Assembly: GCA_937976375.1 (NCBI GenBank)
Contig: CALJRU010000008.1
Location: forward strand, 1 to 9,476
Length of the DNA stretch: 9,476 nucleotides
Source of the DNA: an uncultured Peptococcaceae bacterium
GTDB taxonomy: Bacteria; Bacillota; Peptococcia; Peptococcales; Peptococcaceae
Direction: 5' to 3'
The position numbers and the translations under genes were made by a program. Shown one piece after another: positions 1 through 6,217 of this stretch (positions are counted from its first letter, which is position 1; each line of letters opens with the position of its first letter). The notes below the pieces were generated by a model that saw nothing but the letters and a program-made list of their open reading frames with translations, was not told the origin of the DNA and searched no databases.

Positions 1-275
1 AATCTATGATGAAAAATCATGGATTTATGGCTTGACTTTTATTAGCAGGTCTTTCTGTTAATTTTAATTATAAGAAAAAGATTAGTAGAAAACAATGTCT
101 ATATTGTCTGAAAATGATATATTTTTTGAAATGCATTTATTTTAATATATGTATTAGACGCATCGAAAAAAAGAATTTACAATAATAAAAGAAATAATTT
201 ATCGCTTATGGTCAATATGAGCATCATTGTAAACAGCTAGCTATCAACATGCAATGCATCGACCATTGAAATTGG

Positions 276-292
276 TTTCAGAATTTCTGAAA
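276..292. promoter_or_regulatory. 17-bp perfect palindrome, candidate operator
   Basis: TTTCAGAATTTCTGAAA is a perfect inverted repeat with 8-base arms around one central T. It lies about 95 bases upstream of the chosen permease start. A short, perfect, odd-length palindrome in a non-coding leader is what a dimeric repressor or activator site looks like. It is too short and has no U-run to be a terminator. No regulator gene is in the window, so the binding protein is unknown. Confidence 0.4.
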
Positions 293-302
293 GGAACATT
301 TC

Positions 303-330
303 TTGGAAAGGGGTTGACCATCATTTCCAA
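303..330. promoter_or_regulatory. Inverted repeat with nested dyad in leader
   Basis: TTGGAAA (303-309) and TTTCCAA (324-330) are perfect 7-base arms with a 14-base spacer. The spacer contains a smaller GGT-TG-ACC dyad. It could form an RNA hairpin in the 5' leader or act as a protein site overlapping the TTGACC at 314-319. The role is unknown. Confidence 0.3.
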
Positions 331-387
331 AACAATCCGCAATTATCACGATTATTTACACAATATGTGAGAAAGGGAGTGTTTATT

Positions 388-1701
388 GTGTCTGAATCAA
401 CCAATAAACCAAAAATGAAAGCAGTCGATAAACCATTGGTTCAGCTGCCAAAAGGAAAGCGAACATTCTTCATTGCGATTCTATATGTGATGTTCTGCTT
501 TGATTTGTTTATCCGTTATGGTTTTAGTTATGCTATGCCGTTTGTTCAGGATGACCTGGGTTTAAGCAATACGCAGGTTGGGATGATGAGCAGTGCGATT
601 TTCCTGGGAATGGCCATCTTCGTTATGCCGATTTCCTTCATTGGTTAAAATCACTCTCAGCGTCGTACCATCAGCTTCTGCGGCATTCTTTGGTCCGGAG
701 CTACAATCGTTTGCGGGATGGCAGGCGGTGCAGTGACGTTAATCATCAGCCGTCTTTGTGTGGGCGCTGGAAGTTCTGCGTATGCGCCGCTGTCGACGGC
801 AATGATCACCAGCTGGTTTAAGAAATCTTCCTGGGGCACGGCGCTTGGTGTTTATAACACAGCTATGGTCGTTGGCGGTGCCTTAGGGACAGTCATGTTC
901 GCAGTGCTTGCTGAAGCTGTTGGTTGGAGAAGCTGCTTCTATATCATCGGGGGCATCAGTCTGGTCGTTTGTTTGTTGTCCTTCATGCTTCCTGACAATA
1001 AAAAGCTTATGGCTCAGCAGGGAGCGGATGTGTCGGCCAATGATGACGACGAAGTCGCACAGATCAAGCTGAATGTTTCGGACACGGCAAAACTGCTGCT
1101 TCATAACAAAGCATTGCTTGCCATGTGTTTGGCAGCAGGGATGGCGTTGTTCTCTGTGAATACAGGTTCATCTTTTGCAGCCATTTATTTTCAAGATGTA
1201 AAAGGCATGACACCAACGGCAGCATCAATGGTAGCCTTAATCACGATGCCTTTTAGCATCATTGCAACCCCAGTCGGCGGCAGAATTCTTGATAAATGGT
1301 ATGGAAAGGACCGTCGTGCACGCATGTGGATGCCGATGATCACTTGCCTGCTGAGTGCAGGGATTCTTGCGGTGGGTTATGGCACTGCAAGCATTCCATT
1401 GATTATTGCGGGGAATGCTGCCTATACCCTCGGCAACACTTCTTTCCATGCATCCAGTCACGAGTTGGTGCCAGCATGGTATAAATCTGTTTCTTATGGG
1501 ACTTATGTGTTCTTTATTCAGATTTTTGGTGCCATTGGGCCTACGGTCGGTGGTCGCTTGATTGACATGATTGGCATTCAGAACGGCCTTGTTGTTGTTC
1601 AGGCATCCATAATGGAACGATTATCACTGTTAACGATGATCAGCCGCTTGCAGAAGCGGTTCTCGTTGAGGGAGAGTCGATTAAAGCGGTGGGGTCGTTA
1701 G
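388..1701 (+). pseudogene. MFS permease, nonsense mutation and 3' deletion
   Basis: The conceptual product is a Major Facilitator Superfamily inner-membrane transporter. GTG at 388 is chosen as start because AAAGGGAG (373-380) lies 8 bases upstream; GTG 367 has no ribosome binding site. Hydrophobic segments match helices 1-2 before a TAA at 646-648 and helices 3 to 11 after it in the same frame, so the two pieces are one gene cut by a nonsense codon. Helix 11 and the loop ending GGRLID are normal, but from about 1590, early in helix 12, the translation loses hydrophobicity and continues about 36 non-family residues to TAG at 1699. That tail is amidohydrolase coding sequence read in another frame. 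About 400 codons are true permease. Reinitiation at ATG 718 is conceivable, but no good ribosome binding site is seen. The substrate is unknown; the neighbouring hydrolase hints at an organic amide or similar compound. A sequencing error could explain the stop but not the fusion. Confidence 0.85.
1588..1608 (+). other. Probable deletion junction, permease to amidohydrolase
   Basis: Upstream of this point the frame of the 388 gene encodes permease helix 12 (GIQNGLVVV). Downstream, a different frame (1602-1688) encodes GIHNGTIITVNDDQPL followed by AEAVLVEGESIKAVG, the standard first strands of a YtcJ-like amidohydrolase. No stop codon, spacer, ribosome binding site or start codon lies between. 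The simplest reading is a deletion joining two formerly adjacent genes. The exact breakpoint cannot be placed without an intact relative. Confidence 0.7.
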
Positions 1702-3224
1702 CGGATGTAGCAGCGCAGGCTGATGATGCTGCTGAAAAAATAGACCTTGATGGAAAAACAATGACGCCCGGATTTATTGATGGGCATAGCCACATGGTAT
1801 TCAGCTGCTTATTTCCAAGATTTGACGCACCGCCAACAGGAGAAATTGACAGTGTGGAGAAGCTGGTAGCTGCTATTAAAGCTTATTTAAAAGAAAATCC
1901 TGTCAAGGGTGACAACTGGCTTGTGGGCATGGGGTATGACAATCATGCTTTTCCAGATGGCAAGCATCCAACACGCTACGATCTTGATAAAGCATCTGCA
2001 GAAGTGCCAATTGTGATGATGCATTCAAGTGGGCATGTAGGCTGCTGCAATTCTAAGGTGTTGGAGATTTGTGGCATCACGAAAGAAACACCGAATCCGG
2101 AAGGCGGCATTTATCAAAAGGATCCTGTTACCGGAGAACCGACAGGCATGGTTGAAGAAGCAGCGTTGACACAATATGTCCTTGGCAAGTTTATGCCCCG
2201 GCCAACGCCGGAATTTATGATGGAAGGCGTGCAGCGTTCGGAGAAAATGTATCTGAGTTATGGCATTACCACGGCGCAGGATGGGAGCTTTGACTTAAAT
2301 ACGGTGCCATTGGTTGGGGGCATGCATAAGATGGGGCTGCTGAAAATTGATCTGTATGTTTATCCGCAGATTGAGATGCTGGGCGATTTGGCTGATCAAG
2401 TGCCGCGTGCATCCGAAGCAGAGTACGTTGACGGCGTTAAAATTGCTGGTGTGAAATTCTTCCTTGATGGGTCGCCACAAGCAAAAACGGCATGGCTGTC
2501 TGAGCCGTATTATATTGTGCCGGAAGGAGAGGCTGACGACTATCGCGGCTATGCCGTGCACCCAAATGATGATGAAGTGTGCGGTTATTTCAAGCAGGCA
2601 TTGGAGCATGGCTGGCAAATCATTTGCCATGCCAATGGAGATGCTGCCATTGAGCAGTTTATCATCCAATATGCCAGAGCGCAGAAAGAAACAGGCATTT
2701 ATGATGCCCTGCGCCCAGTGGTCATCCATTGTCAGACGGTGCGCGAAGATCAATTGGATCGCATGAAAGAGATCGGCTTGCTGCCATCCTTCTTCCATGA
2801 TCATGTGTATCTTTACGGGGACTTGCATTTGGACTCTGTGCTTGGTCCTGATCGTGGCCGCCGTATTAGCCCATTGACCTCAGCGGTCAAACGCGGCATG
2901 AGTTTTACGATGCATCAGGATACACCGGTTATCCATCCAAATATGATTCTCAGTATGCATCATGCGGTGAATCGTAAGACTTCCAGCGGACGTGACATCG
3001 GGCCGGAATATGCGGTTGAACCTATGGAAGCATTGCGCGCAATCACGATTTATGGTGCTTATCAAACGTTTGAAGAGAAACGCAAAGGATCTATTGAACC
3101 GGGCAAAATGGCAGATTTCGTGATTCTGGACAAAAATCCATTAGAAGTACCGAAAGAAAGCATTAAAACCATAAAAGTGCTGCAAACGATCAAAAAAGGT
3201 GAAGTAGTTTATCAAGCAAAATAA
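1689..3224 (+). CDS. YtcJ-like amidohydrolase, 5'-truncated
   Basis: This is a member of the Amidohydrolase_3 (YtcJ/N-substituted formamide deformylase-like) family, cytoplasmic metal-dependent hydrolases of the TIM-barrel superfamily. Counting from GTG 1689 (511 residues), expected metal-site residues are all present: GHSH (His33, His35), Lys256 in GVKFFLDGS, His314 in ICHANGD, His347 in VIHC and Asp411 in HQDTP. The C-terminal GSIEPGKMADFVILDKNPL is the usual return to the small beta domain. About 30 family residues are encoded upstream of GTG 1689 in the same frame (1602-1688), with no ATG, GTG or TTG there, so the native start has been lost. GTG 1689 is only the first usable codon, and its possible ribosome binding site (AGGGAG, 1669-1674) is 14 bases away. 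Whether a stable enzyme is made is doubtful. The substrate is unknown. It was presumably co-transcribed with the permease. Confidence 0.8.
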   Translation: MGSLADVAAQADDAAEKIDLDGKTMTPGFIDGHSHMVFSCLFPRFDAPPTGEIDSVEKLVAAIKAYLKENPVKGDNWLVGMGYDNHAFPDGKHPTRYDLDKASAEVPIVMMHSSGHVGCCNSKVLEICGITKETPNPEGGIYQKDPVTGEPTGMVEEAALTQYVLGKFMPRPTPEFMMEGVQRSEKMYLSYGITTAQDGSFDLNTVPLVGGMHKMGLLKIDLYVYPQIEMLGDLADQVPRASEAEYVDGVKIAGVKFFLDGSPQAKTAWLSEPYYIVPEGEADDYRGYAVHPNDDEVCGYFKQALEHGWQIICHANGDAAIEQFIIQYARAQKETGIYDALRPVVIHCQTVREDQLDRMKEIGLLPSFFHDHVYLYGDLHLDSVLGPDRGRRISPLTSAVKRGMSFTMHQDTPVIHPNMILSMHHAVNRKTSSGRDIGPEYAVEPMEALRAITIYGAYQTFEEKRKGSIEPGKMADFVILDKNPLEVPKESIKTIKVLQTIKKGEVVYQAK

Positions 3225-3252
3225 GATTATTGGACGAATGATTATTATAAAG

Positions 3253-3298
3253 AACGGTTCCCTTTTATGATATACATCAAAGGGAACCGTTGCTGTTT
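3253..3298 (+). terminator. 13-bp hairpin after the amidohydrolase
   Basis: AACGGTTCCCTTT (3253-3265) and its exact complement (3279-3291) enclose a 13-base loop. The following GCTGTTTG is only moderately T-rich, so this is a good stem with a weak U-run. Its place 28 bases after the stop codon fits transcription termination. Confidence 0.65.
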
Positions 3299-3425
3299 GT
3301 ATCTGCATATAATATGGTGTTGCAAACTATTTAGAGAGTCTTTTTGCACGAAATCATTAAAATGCAAATAAAGATCAGAATGAATTTATGTGTATAAAAA
3401 TTGTGTGAAGAATACTAAAAATGGC
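3299..3425. other. AT-rich spacer without a gene
   Basis: I see no coding sequence or RNA gene here. A TATAAT at 3308-3313 has no -35 partner at the right distance. Confidence 0.5.
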
Positions 3426-3454
3426 TTTACAAAGCGTTTTTCGATTGATATAAT
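3426..3454 (+). promoter_or_regulatory. Strong sigma-70-type promoter for the tRNA
   Basis: TTTACA (3426-3431) and a perfect TATAAT (3449-3454) are separated by exactly 17 bases. Transcription would begin near 3461, about nine bases before the tRNA. This is the best promoter in the window. Confidence 0.85.
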
Positions 3455-3469
3455 ATGGTTAAGTCGAAA

Positions 3470-3540
3470 GGAATTTTTGTTGAAACGGCATCATACAGGT
3501 TGTGGCACCTGAGTTGCGGGTTCGAATCCCGTGGAATTCC
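3470..3540 (+). tRNA. tRNA-His(GTG), anticodon loop one base short
   Basis: The acceptor stem pairs 3471-3477 with 3533-3539 (five Watson-Crick pairs, then two U-G pairs). G3470 opposite C3540 is the G-1:C73 pair diagnostic of histidine tRNA. The D arm is TGA/TCA (3481-3483 and 3491-3493) with loop AACGGCA containing the conserved GG; position 10-25 is a U-U mismatch. The anticodon stem is CAGGT/ACCTG (3496-3500, 3507-3511). The T arm is GCGGG-TTCGAAT-CCCGT (3516-3532). CCA is not encoded. The anticodon loop is TGTGGC (3501-3506), six bases with GTG at 3502-3504; the normal loop would be TTGTGGC, so one T is missing. A strong promoter and a terminator flank it, arguing for a real gene. It may be a decayed extra copy, an unusual functional tRNA or a consensus error. 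Confidence 0.75.
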
Positions 3541-3548
3541 TAACGTCG

Positions 3549-3582
3549 ACGCACTCGCCAAAAAATGTGAGTGCGTTTTTTT
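3549..3582 (+). terminator. Intrinsic terminator of the tRNA unit
   Basis: ACGCACTC (3549-3556) pairs perfectly with GAGTGCGT (3569-3576) around a 12-base A-rich loop. Seven T residues follow (3576-3582). It lies nine bases after the tRNA and closes a transcript of about 120 bases. Confidence 0.88.
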
Positions 3583-3603
3583 ATGCCCAGCATCATGGCC
3601 TTG

Positions 3604-3632
3604 TTGCGGTGTATCTTTAAAAATGCTATGAT
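3604..3632 (+). promoter_or_regulatory. Promoter of the phosphodiesterase-menG operon
   Basis: TTGCGG (3604-3609), a 17-base spacer and TATGAT (3627-3632) with an upstream TGC make an extended -10 promoter. Transcription would start near 3639, about 20 bases before ATG 3660. Confidence 0.65.
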
Positions 3633-3659
3633 GGATGAGCAAAAGACAGGAGTATCGCT

Positions 3660-4460
3660 ATGAAAATATTATTTATCGGCGATATGGTGACACCAGATTC
3701 AATAGAAATGGCGGCTCGCTGTATTCGTCAATTAAAAAAAGAACAGACAATTGATCTCATCGTCGCCAATGGTGAGAATATCCATACTCAAAATGGTTTG
3801 AATTTGAAACAGTATCAGCAGTTGAAGAAAATAGGGGTGGATGTCGTTACACTGGGCAATCATGCATGGAATCAGCCGCAGATTTATCATTTTATTGATG
3901 AAAATGAAGACATTGTGCGTCCGTTTAACTTTCCACCAGATACACCGGGACGCGGATGGACAATTGCCGAAGCCAATCATCGATCTGTGGCTGTTGTTGT
4001 TGCTATGGGCAATGTTTATGTGTCGACTTTGACATCACCATTTCAGGATATTATGAAGGTGGTCGACGAGCTGCATGAGCAAGGTGTTAAGACGATTATT
4101 GTTGACATGCATGCAGAAGCTACTTCTGAAAAATTGGCGCTGGCTCGTTATTTAGATGGAAAAGTGAGTGCGGTGCTTGGAACCCACACGCATATTCCAA
4201 CTGCTGATGCACAGATTCTTCCAGAAGGCACTGCTTATCAGACTGATGTTGGCATGGTTGGTCCGGTGGATTCTGTTATTGGGATGAAGGTGGAATCATC
4301 GATCAATCGTTTTTTGACGCAGCGTCGTGTAAAATTTCAACAAAGTGATGATGATCATTTTCTGTTTCAAGCAGTTCTTGTTGAGATTGATAACGATGGT
4401 CGAGCAGTGGAGATTGAACGTATTGATAAACGCATGACAATAGAAAGGACCCGCGTATGA
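3660..4460 (+). CDS. YmdB-like metallophosphoesterase (TIGR00282 family)
   Basis: This 266-residue cytoplasmic protein belongs to the YmdB family of dinuclear-metal phosphodiesterases. Bacillus subtilis YmdB hydrolyses 2',3'-cyclic nucleotides and affects biofilm and motility decisions. Family metal ligands are all visible: Asp8 (IGDMV), Glu39 and Asn40 (NGEN), Asn67 and His68 (GNHAW), His151 (DMHAEATSEK), His176 and His178 (GTHTH), followed by the signature TDVGMVGPVDSVIG. The length is normal. One small deviation is Trp-Asn after GNHA where relatives commonly have Trp-Asp; this is not a ligand as far as I know. ATG 3660 has AGGAG (3648-3652) seven bases upstream. In many Bacillota ymdB follows the RNase Y gene, but here it follows tRNA-His and overlaps the methyltransferase gene by ATGA, so the two are probably translationally coupled. 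The physiological substrate is unproven. Confidence 0.88.
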   Translation: MKILFIGDMVTPDSIEMAARCIRQLKKEQTIDLIVANGENIHTQNGLNLKQYQQLKKIGVDVVTLGNHAWNQPQIYHFIDENEDIVRPFNFPPDTPGRGWTIAEANHRSVAVVVAMGNVYVSTLTSPFQDIMKVVDELHEQGVKTIIVDMHAEATSEKLALARYLDGKVSAVLGTHTHIPTADAQILPEGTAYQTDVGMVGPVDSVIGMKVESSINRFLTQRRVKFQQSDDDHFLFQAVLVEIDNDGRAVEIERIDKRMTIERTRV

Positions 4461-5305
4461 AAAACGAACGAAAAGAAAAGTATGTCCATGAAGTGTTTGA
4501 ATCCATTGCTGGCAAATATGATTTTATGAATGTTTTGATGACCTGGGGGATGCTTGGCGCATGGCAAAAACTCGTCATGAAGAAAACAGAACTTGGACCT
4601 GGGGATAAAGGGTTGGACGTTTGCTGTGGGACTGGTGAGATGACGTATCAACAAGCTGAAATTGTCGGTCCTTTTGGGCAGGCGGTAGGTTTAGACTTTT
4701 CCGCGAATATGTTAGAAGCTGCACGTGAAAAAATGAGTGAACATCCACACTGTAATGTACAGTTTGTTGAAGGGGATGCACTGGCACTGCCATTCCCGGA
4801 TGAGAGCTTCAATGCTGCGACAAGTGGCTTTGCCCTGCGCAACGTCAGTGATATTCCGTTGGCAATCCGTGAAATGGCGCGCGTGGTTGAAGTTGGCGGC
4901 AAGGTGGTATGCATTGATGTTTCTCGTCCTAGCTTTCCGCCAGCACGTGCCTTCTTTAATTTTTATTATTTCAAAGTGGTGCCATGGCTGGGCAGTCATC
5001 TGGTCAGTGCTGATACCATCTCGAATGGTTTCCCTGCATATACATGGCTGGCAGAAAGTTTACGCACTTTTCCACCACGCAATGAAATTGCGCAGATGTT
5101 TCGCGATGCTGGTTTGACCGCAGTAGAAGTGCGTCCTGTAGGATTTGGTGCATCAACCATTTATAGTGGTATCAAGACACGGGCTGATTATGACTATCAA
5201 GCATCAGCACGTCATTGTCCGTTAAAGAAAATTGAAAAAGGCGCTGTGGCAGGACGCCGCTTAGTGGCAAAATTGGCGGATTTTGTAAAAAAATTGATCG
5301 GGTAA
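4457..5305 (+). CDS. menG: Demethylmenaquinone C-methyltransferase
   Basis: This is a UbiE/MenG-family SAM-dependent methyltransferase, which C-methylates demethylmenaquinone in the last step of menaquinone synthesis. It is 282 residues long. The N-terminal FESIAGKYDFMNVLMTWG matches the UbiE signature. SAM motif I is DVCCGTGEMT (54-63), followed by GLDFSANML (78-86), GDALALPFPDESF (106-118) and TSGFALRNVSD (122-132). The family core ends near residue 240 (STIYSGIKT). About 42 further residues, rich in Lys, Arg and Ala, form an extension not seen in typical members of 230-240 residues. ATG 4457 has AAAGGA (4444-4449) seven bases upstream and overlaps the previous stop codon. A methyltransferase acting on another quinone-like substrate is possible; without nearby men genes the substrate is assigned by family alone. 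Confidence 0.85.
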   Translation: MKNERKEKYVHEVFESIAGKYDFMNVLMTWGMLGAWQKLVMKKTELGPGDKGLDVCCGTGEMTYQQAEIVGPFGQAVGLDFSANMLEAAREKMSEHPHCNVQFVEGDALALPFPDESFNAATSGFALRNVSDIPLAIREMARVVEVGGKVVCIDVSRPSFPPARAFFNFYYFKVVPWLGSHLVSADTISNGFPAYTWLAESLRTFPPRNEIAQMFRDAGLTAVEVRPVGFGASTIYSGIKTRADYDYQASARHCPLKKIEKGAVAGRRLVAKLADFVKKLIG

Positions 5306-5333
5306 CGTTATTTTTATGAATTTGTAACGTTAT
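5302..5333. repeat. Twin GTAACGTTAT motifs 22 bp apart
   Basis: The 10-base sequence GTAACGTTAT occurs at 5302-5311 and again at 5324-5333. Its core TAACGTTA is a perfect palindrome. The offset of 22 bases is two helical turns, placing both copies on one face of the DNA. The first copy contains the TAA stop of the methyltransferase gene; the second lies just upstream of a possible -10 (TATGAT, 5350-5355) for the next gene. This is the layout of a tandem operator, but the binding protein is unknown. Confidence 0.4.
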
Positions 5334-5346
5334 GACAAACTTTTTC

Positions 5347-5370
5347 GTGTATGATAGACACATATGGTGT
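5347..5370. promoter_or_regulatory. GTGT/ACAC dyads in DUF1700 leader
   Basis: GTGT (5347-5350), ACAC (5358-5361) and GTGT (5367-5370) form two overlapping inverted repeats with spacers of seven and eight or fewer bases around the candidate -10 TATGAT (5350-5355). PadR-type regulators, which often accompany DUF1700 genes, bind spaced short dyads, but no padR gene is in the window. The match is suggestive only, and no convincing -35 box is present. Confidence 0.22.
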
Positions 5371-5399
5371 TTATCAACAACGATTAGGAGGAATACGCA

Positions 5400-6128
5400 T
5401 TGACGTGGGATATGGACTATAAAACGAGAGGCGAATATGTTTCTGCGCTGGAAGAGGCTCTCGCAGATAAGAATGTCACTGACGCCGATAAAATGGTTAC
5501 GGATATTAAAAATTACTTTTTTAAACGCAATCGTCAATCGATTGGTGACACAGAAATCATTGCCAGTTTACCAGCTCCTGAAACACTCGCCGCTCAATAT
5601 GAAGGAAAAGAGTATACAAATACCCGCGCCTTAAAGAAAAATGGCACTGCTGGATTTTTTAAACGTTTTGGCATTTTTCTGTTGAGCGTCATTATGGTGG
5701 TTGTAGGCCTGGTGATTTCGATTGGCTTTTTCCTGATGCTGTTGGCTGGGATCGTGTCGTTGGCCGGTGCGCTTTGTATTTATATGGGGTGGCTGGATTC
5801 ACTGCCATCACAGGTGATGACGGTTGTTGACATGGTGCCTTACCAAATGTTCGAAAACAATCCAATCGGTTTAATTGCGTTGATTTCTTCAGGTATTTTT
5901 TTAGTGCTGTTATCGGGTACGGCGCTCAAGGCGCTGCGTCGTTTGCGTAAAAAATATCATACCTGGACACTGAAGAAGATCAGTGGCTGCTTCCGCTTAC
6001 CGGTTACGTTGGATGATGTCTATTCGAAAGTATGGCGGGTTTGTGTGTACATCTTCTTGCCGCTTTCAATGATCGTTGCTTTGGTCAGCTTCATGATGTT
6101 GATTTTGGGCGTTGATTTTACATTTTGA
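5400..6128 (+). CDS. HAAS/DUF1700-type membrane protein
   Basis: This 242-residue protein has an N-terminal soluble helical domain (about 1-80) of the HAAS/DUF1700 type: an opening helix with EYVSALEEAL, then an acidic-to-basic helix ending YFFKRN and a segment with SLPAPETLAAQY. Four hydrophobic segments follow, at about 90-111, 112-131, 156-176 and 213-238, so it should sit in the cytoplasmic membrane. A basic loop RRLRKKYH (180-187) lies between segments three and four. TTG 5400 is chosen because AGGAGG (5386-5391) is eight bases upstream; ATG 5412 would be 20 bases away. Function is unknown. DUF1700 genes in Bacillota are often partnered with PadR-type regulators, but none is adjacent here. 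The family call rests on domain layout and local sequence character, without a search. Confidence 0.7.
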   Translation: MTWDMDYKTRGEYVSALEEALADKNVTDADKMVTDIKNYFFKRNRQSIGDTEIIASLPAPETLAAQYEGKEYTNTRALKKNGTAGFFKRFGIFLLSVIMVVVGLVISIGFFLMLLAGIVSLAGALCIYMGWLDSLPSQVMTVVDMVPYQMFENNPIGLIALISSGIFLVLLSGTALKALRRLRKKYHTWTLKKISGCFRLPVTLDDVYSKVWRVCVYIFLPLSMIVALVSFMMLILGVDFTF

Positions 6129-6135
6129 TTATTTT

Positions 6136-6164
6136 TGCACTCACGAATGGTGGGTGCATTTTTT
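6136..6164 (+). terminator. Intrinsic terminator after DUF1700 gene
   Basis: TGCACTCAC (6136-6144) pairs with GTGGGTGCA (6150-6158), one G-U pair, around a five-base loop. Six T residues follow (6159-6164). It starts eight bases after the stop codon. Confidence 0.85.
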
Positions 6165-6191
6165 ATTGTGTGTTTGCAGCAGGATGTTCTG

Positions 6192-6217
6192 TTGTCTTGT
6201 AAAATTTGTGGTATAAT
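6192..6217 (+). promoter_or_regulatory. Extended -10 promoter of feoAB
   Basis: TGGTATAAT (6209-6217) is a perfect extended -10 element. The upstream -35 is poor: CTGTTG at 6189-6194 has the right 17-base spacer, while TTGTCT at 6192-6197 is closer than usual. Transcription should start near 6224, giving a leader of about 56 bases. The segment 6212-6223 (TATAATGATGAT) matches the left half of the classical Fur box well but the right half does not, so Fur control is only a possibility. Confidence 0.6.

Larger units (their letters stand above)
1..387. other. AT-rich intergenic leader upstream of the MFS gene
   Basis: This stretch is very AT-rich and has no convincing open reading frame on either strand. 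It contains poly-A and poly-T runs typical of promoter-upstream DNA. I find no good promoter pair: TTGAAA at 126-131 with TATGTA at 148-153 (16-base spacer) and TTGACC at 314-319 without a matching -10 box are the best, both weak. Two dyads at 276-292 and 303-330 are annotated separately. The length and the dyads suggest a regulated promoter for the permease, which is inference. Confidence 0.5.

Noticed and set aside
6..20. ATGAT/ATCAT mini-hairpin at the left edge
   Set aside because: Five AT-rich pairs are common by chance in such DNA and there is no U-run or gene end to support a terminator.
646..717. Two separate genes on either side of the TAA at 646
   Set aside because: The frame is the same, the missing part encodes the expected loop and helix 3, and no ribosome binding site precedes ATG 718.
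2295..2828. A 177-codon open frame on the - strand inside the amidohydrolase gene
   Set aside because: It lies wholly opposite a well-conserved enzyme region, has no visible ribosome binding site and its translation shows no family features. It is an antisense shadow.
3461..3582. The small RNA as a tmRNA fragment or novel riboregulator
   Set aside because: The D, anticodon and T arms and the G-1:C73 pair fit tRNA-His closely, and no tmRNA-specific 5' or 3' sequence or tag frame is present.
4737..5117. A 126-codon + strand frame inside menG
   Set aside because: It is the wrong frame of the conserved methyltransferase core and yields a low-complexity His/Trp-rich product.
5332..5360. A standard promoter for the DUF1700 gene (ATGACA with TATGAT or TAGACA)
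   Set aside because: The spacing to TATGAT is only 12 bases and TAGACA is a poor -10, so no pair is convincing.
5172..5537. A 121-codon - strand frame across the menG/DUF1700 boundary
   Set aside because: It overlaps two genes and the control region between them and resembles no protein I know.
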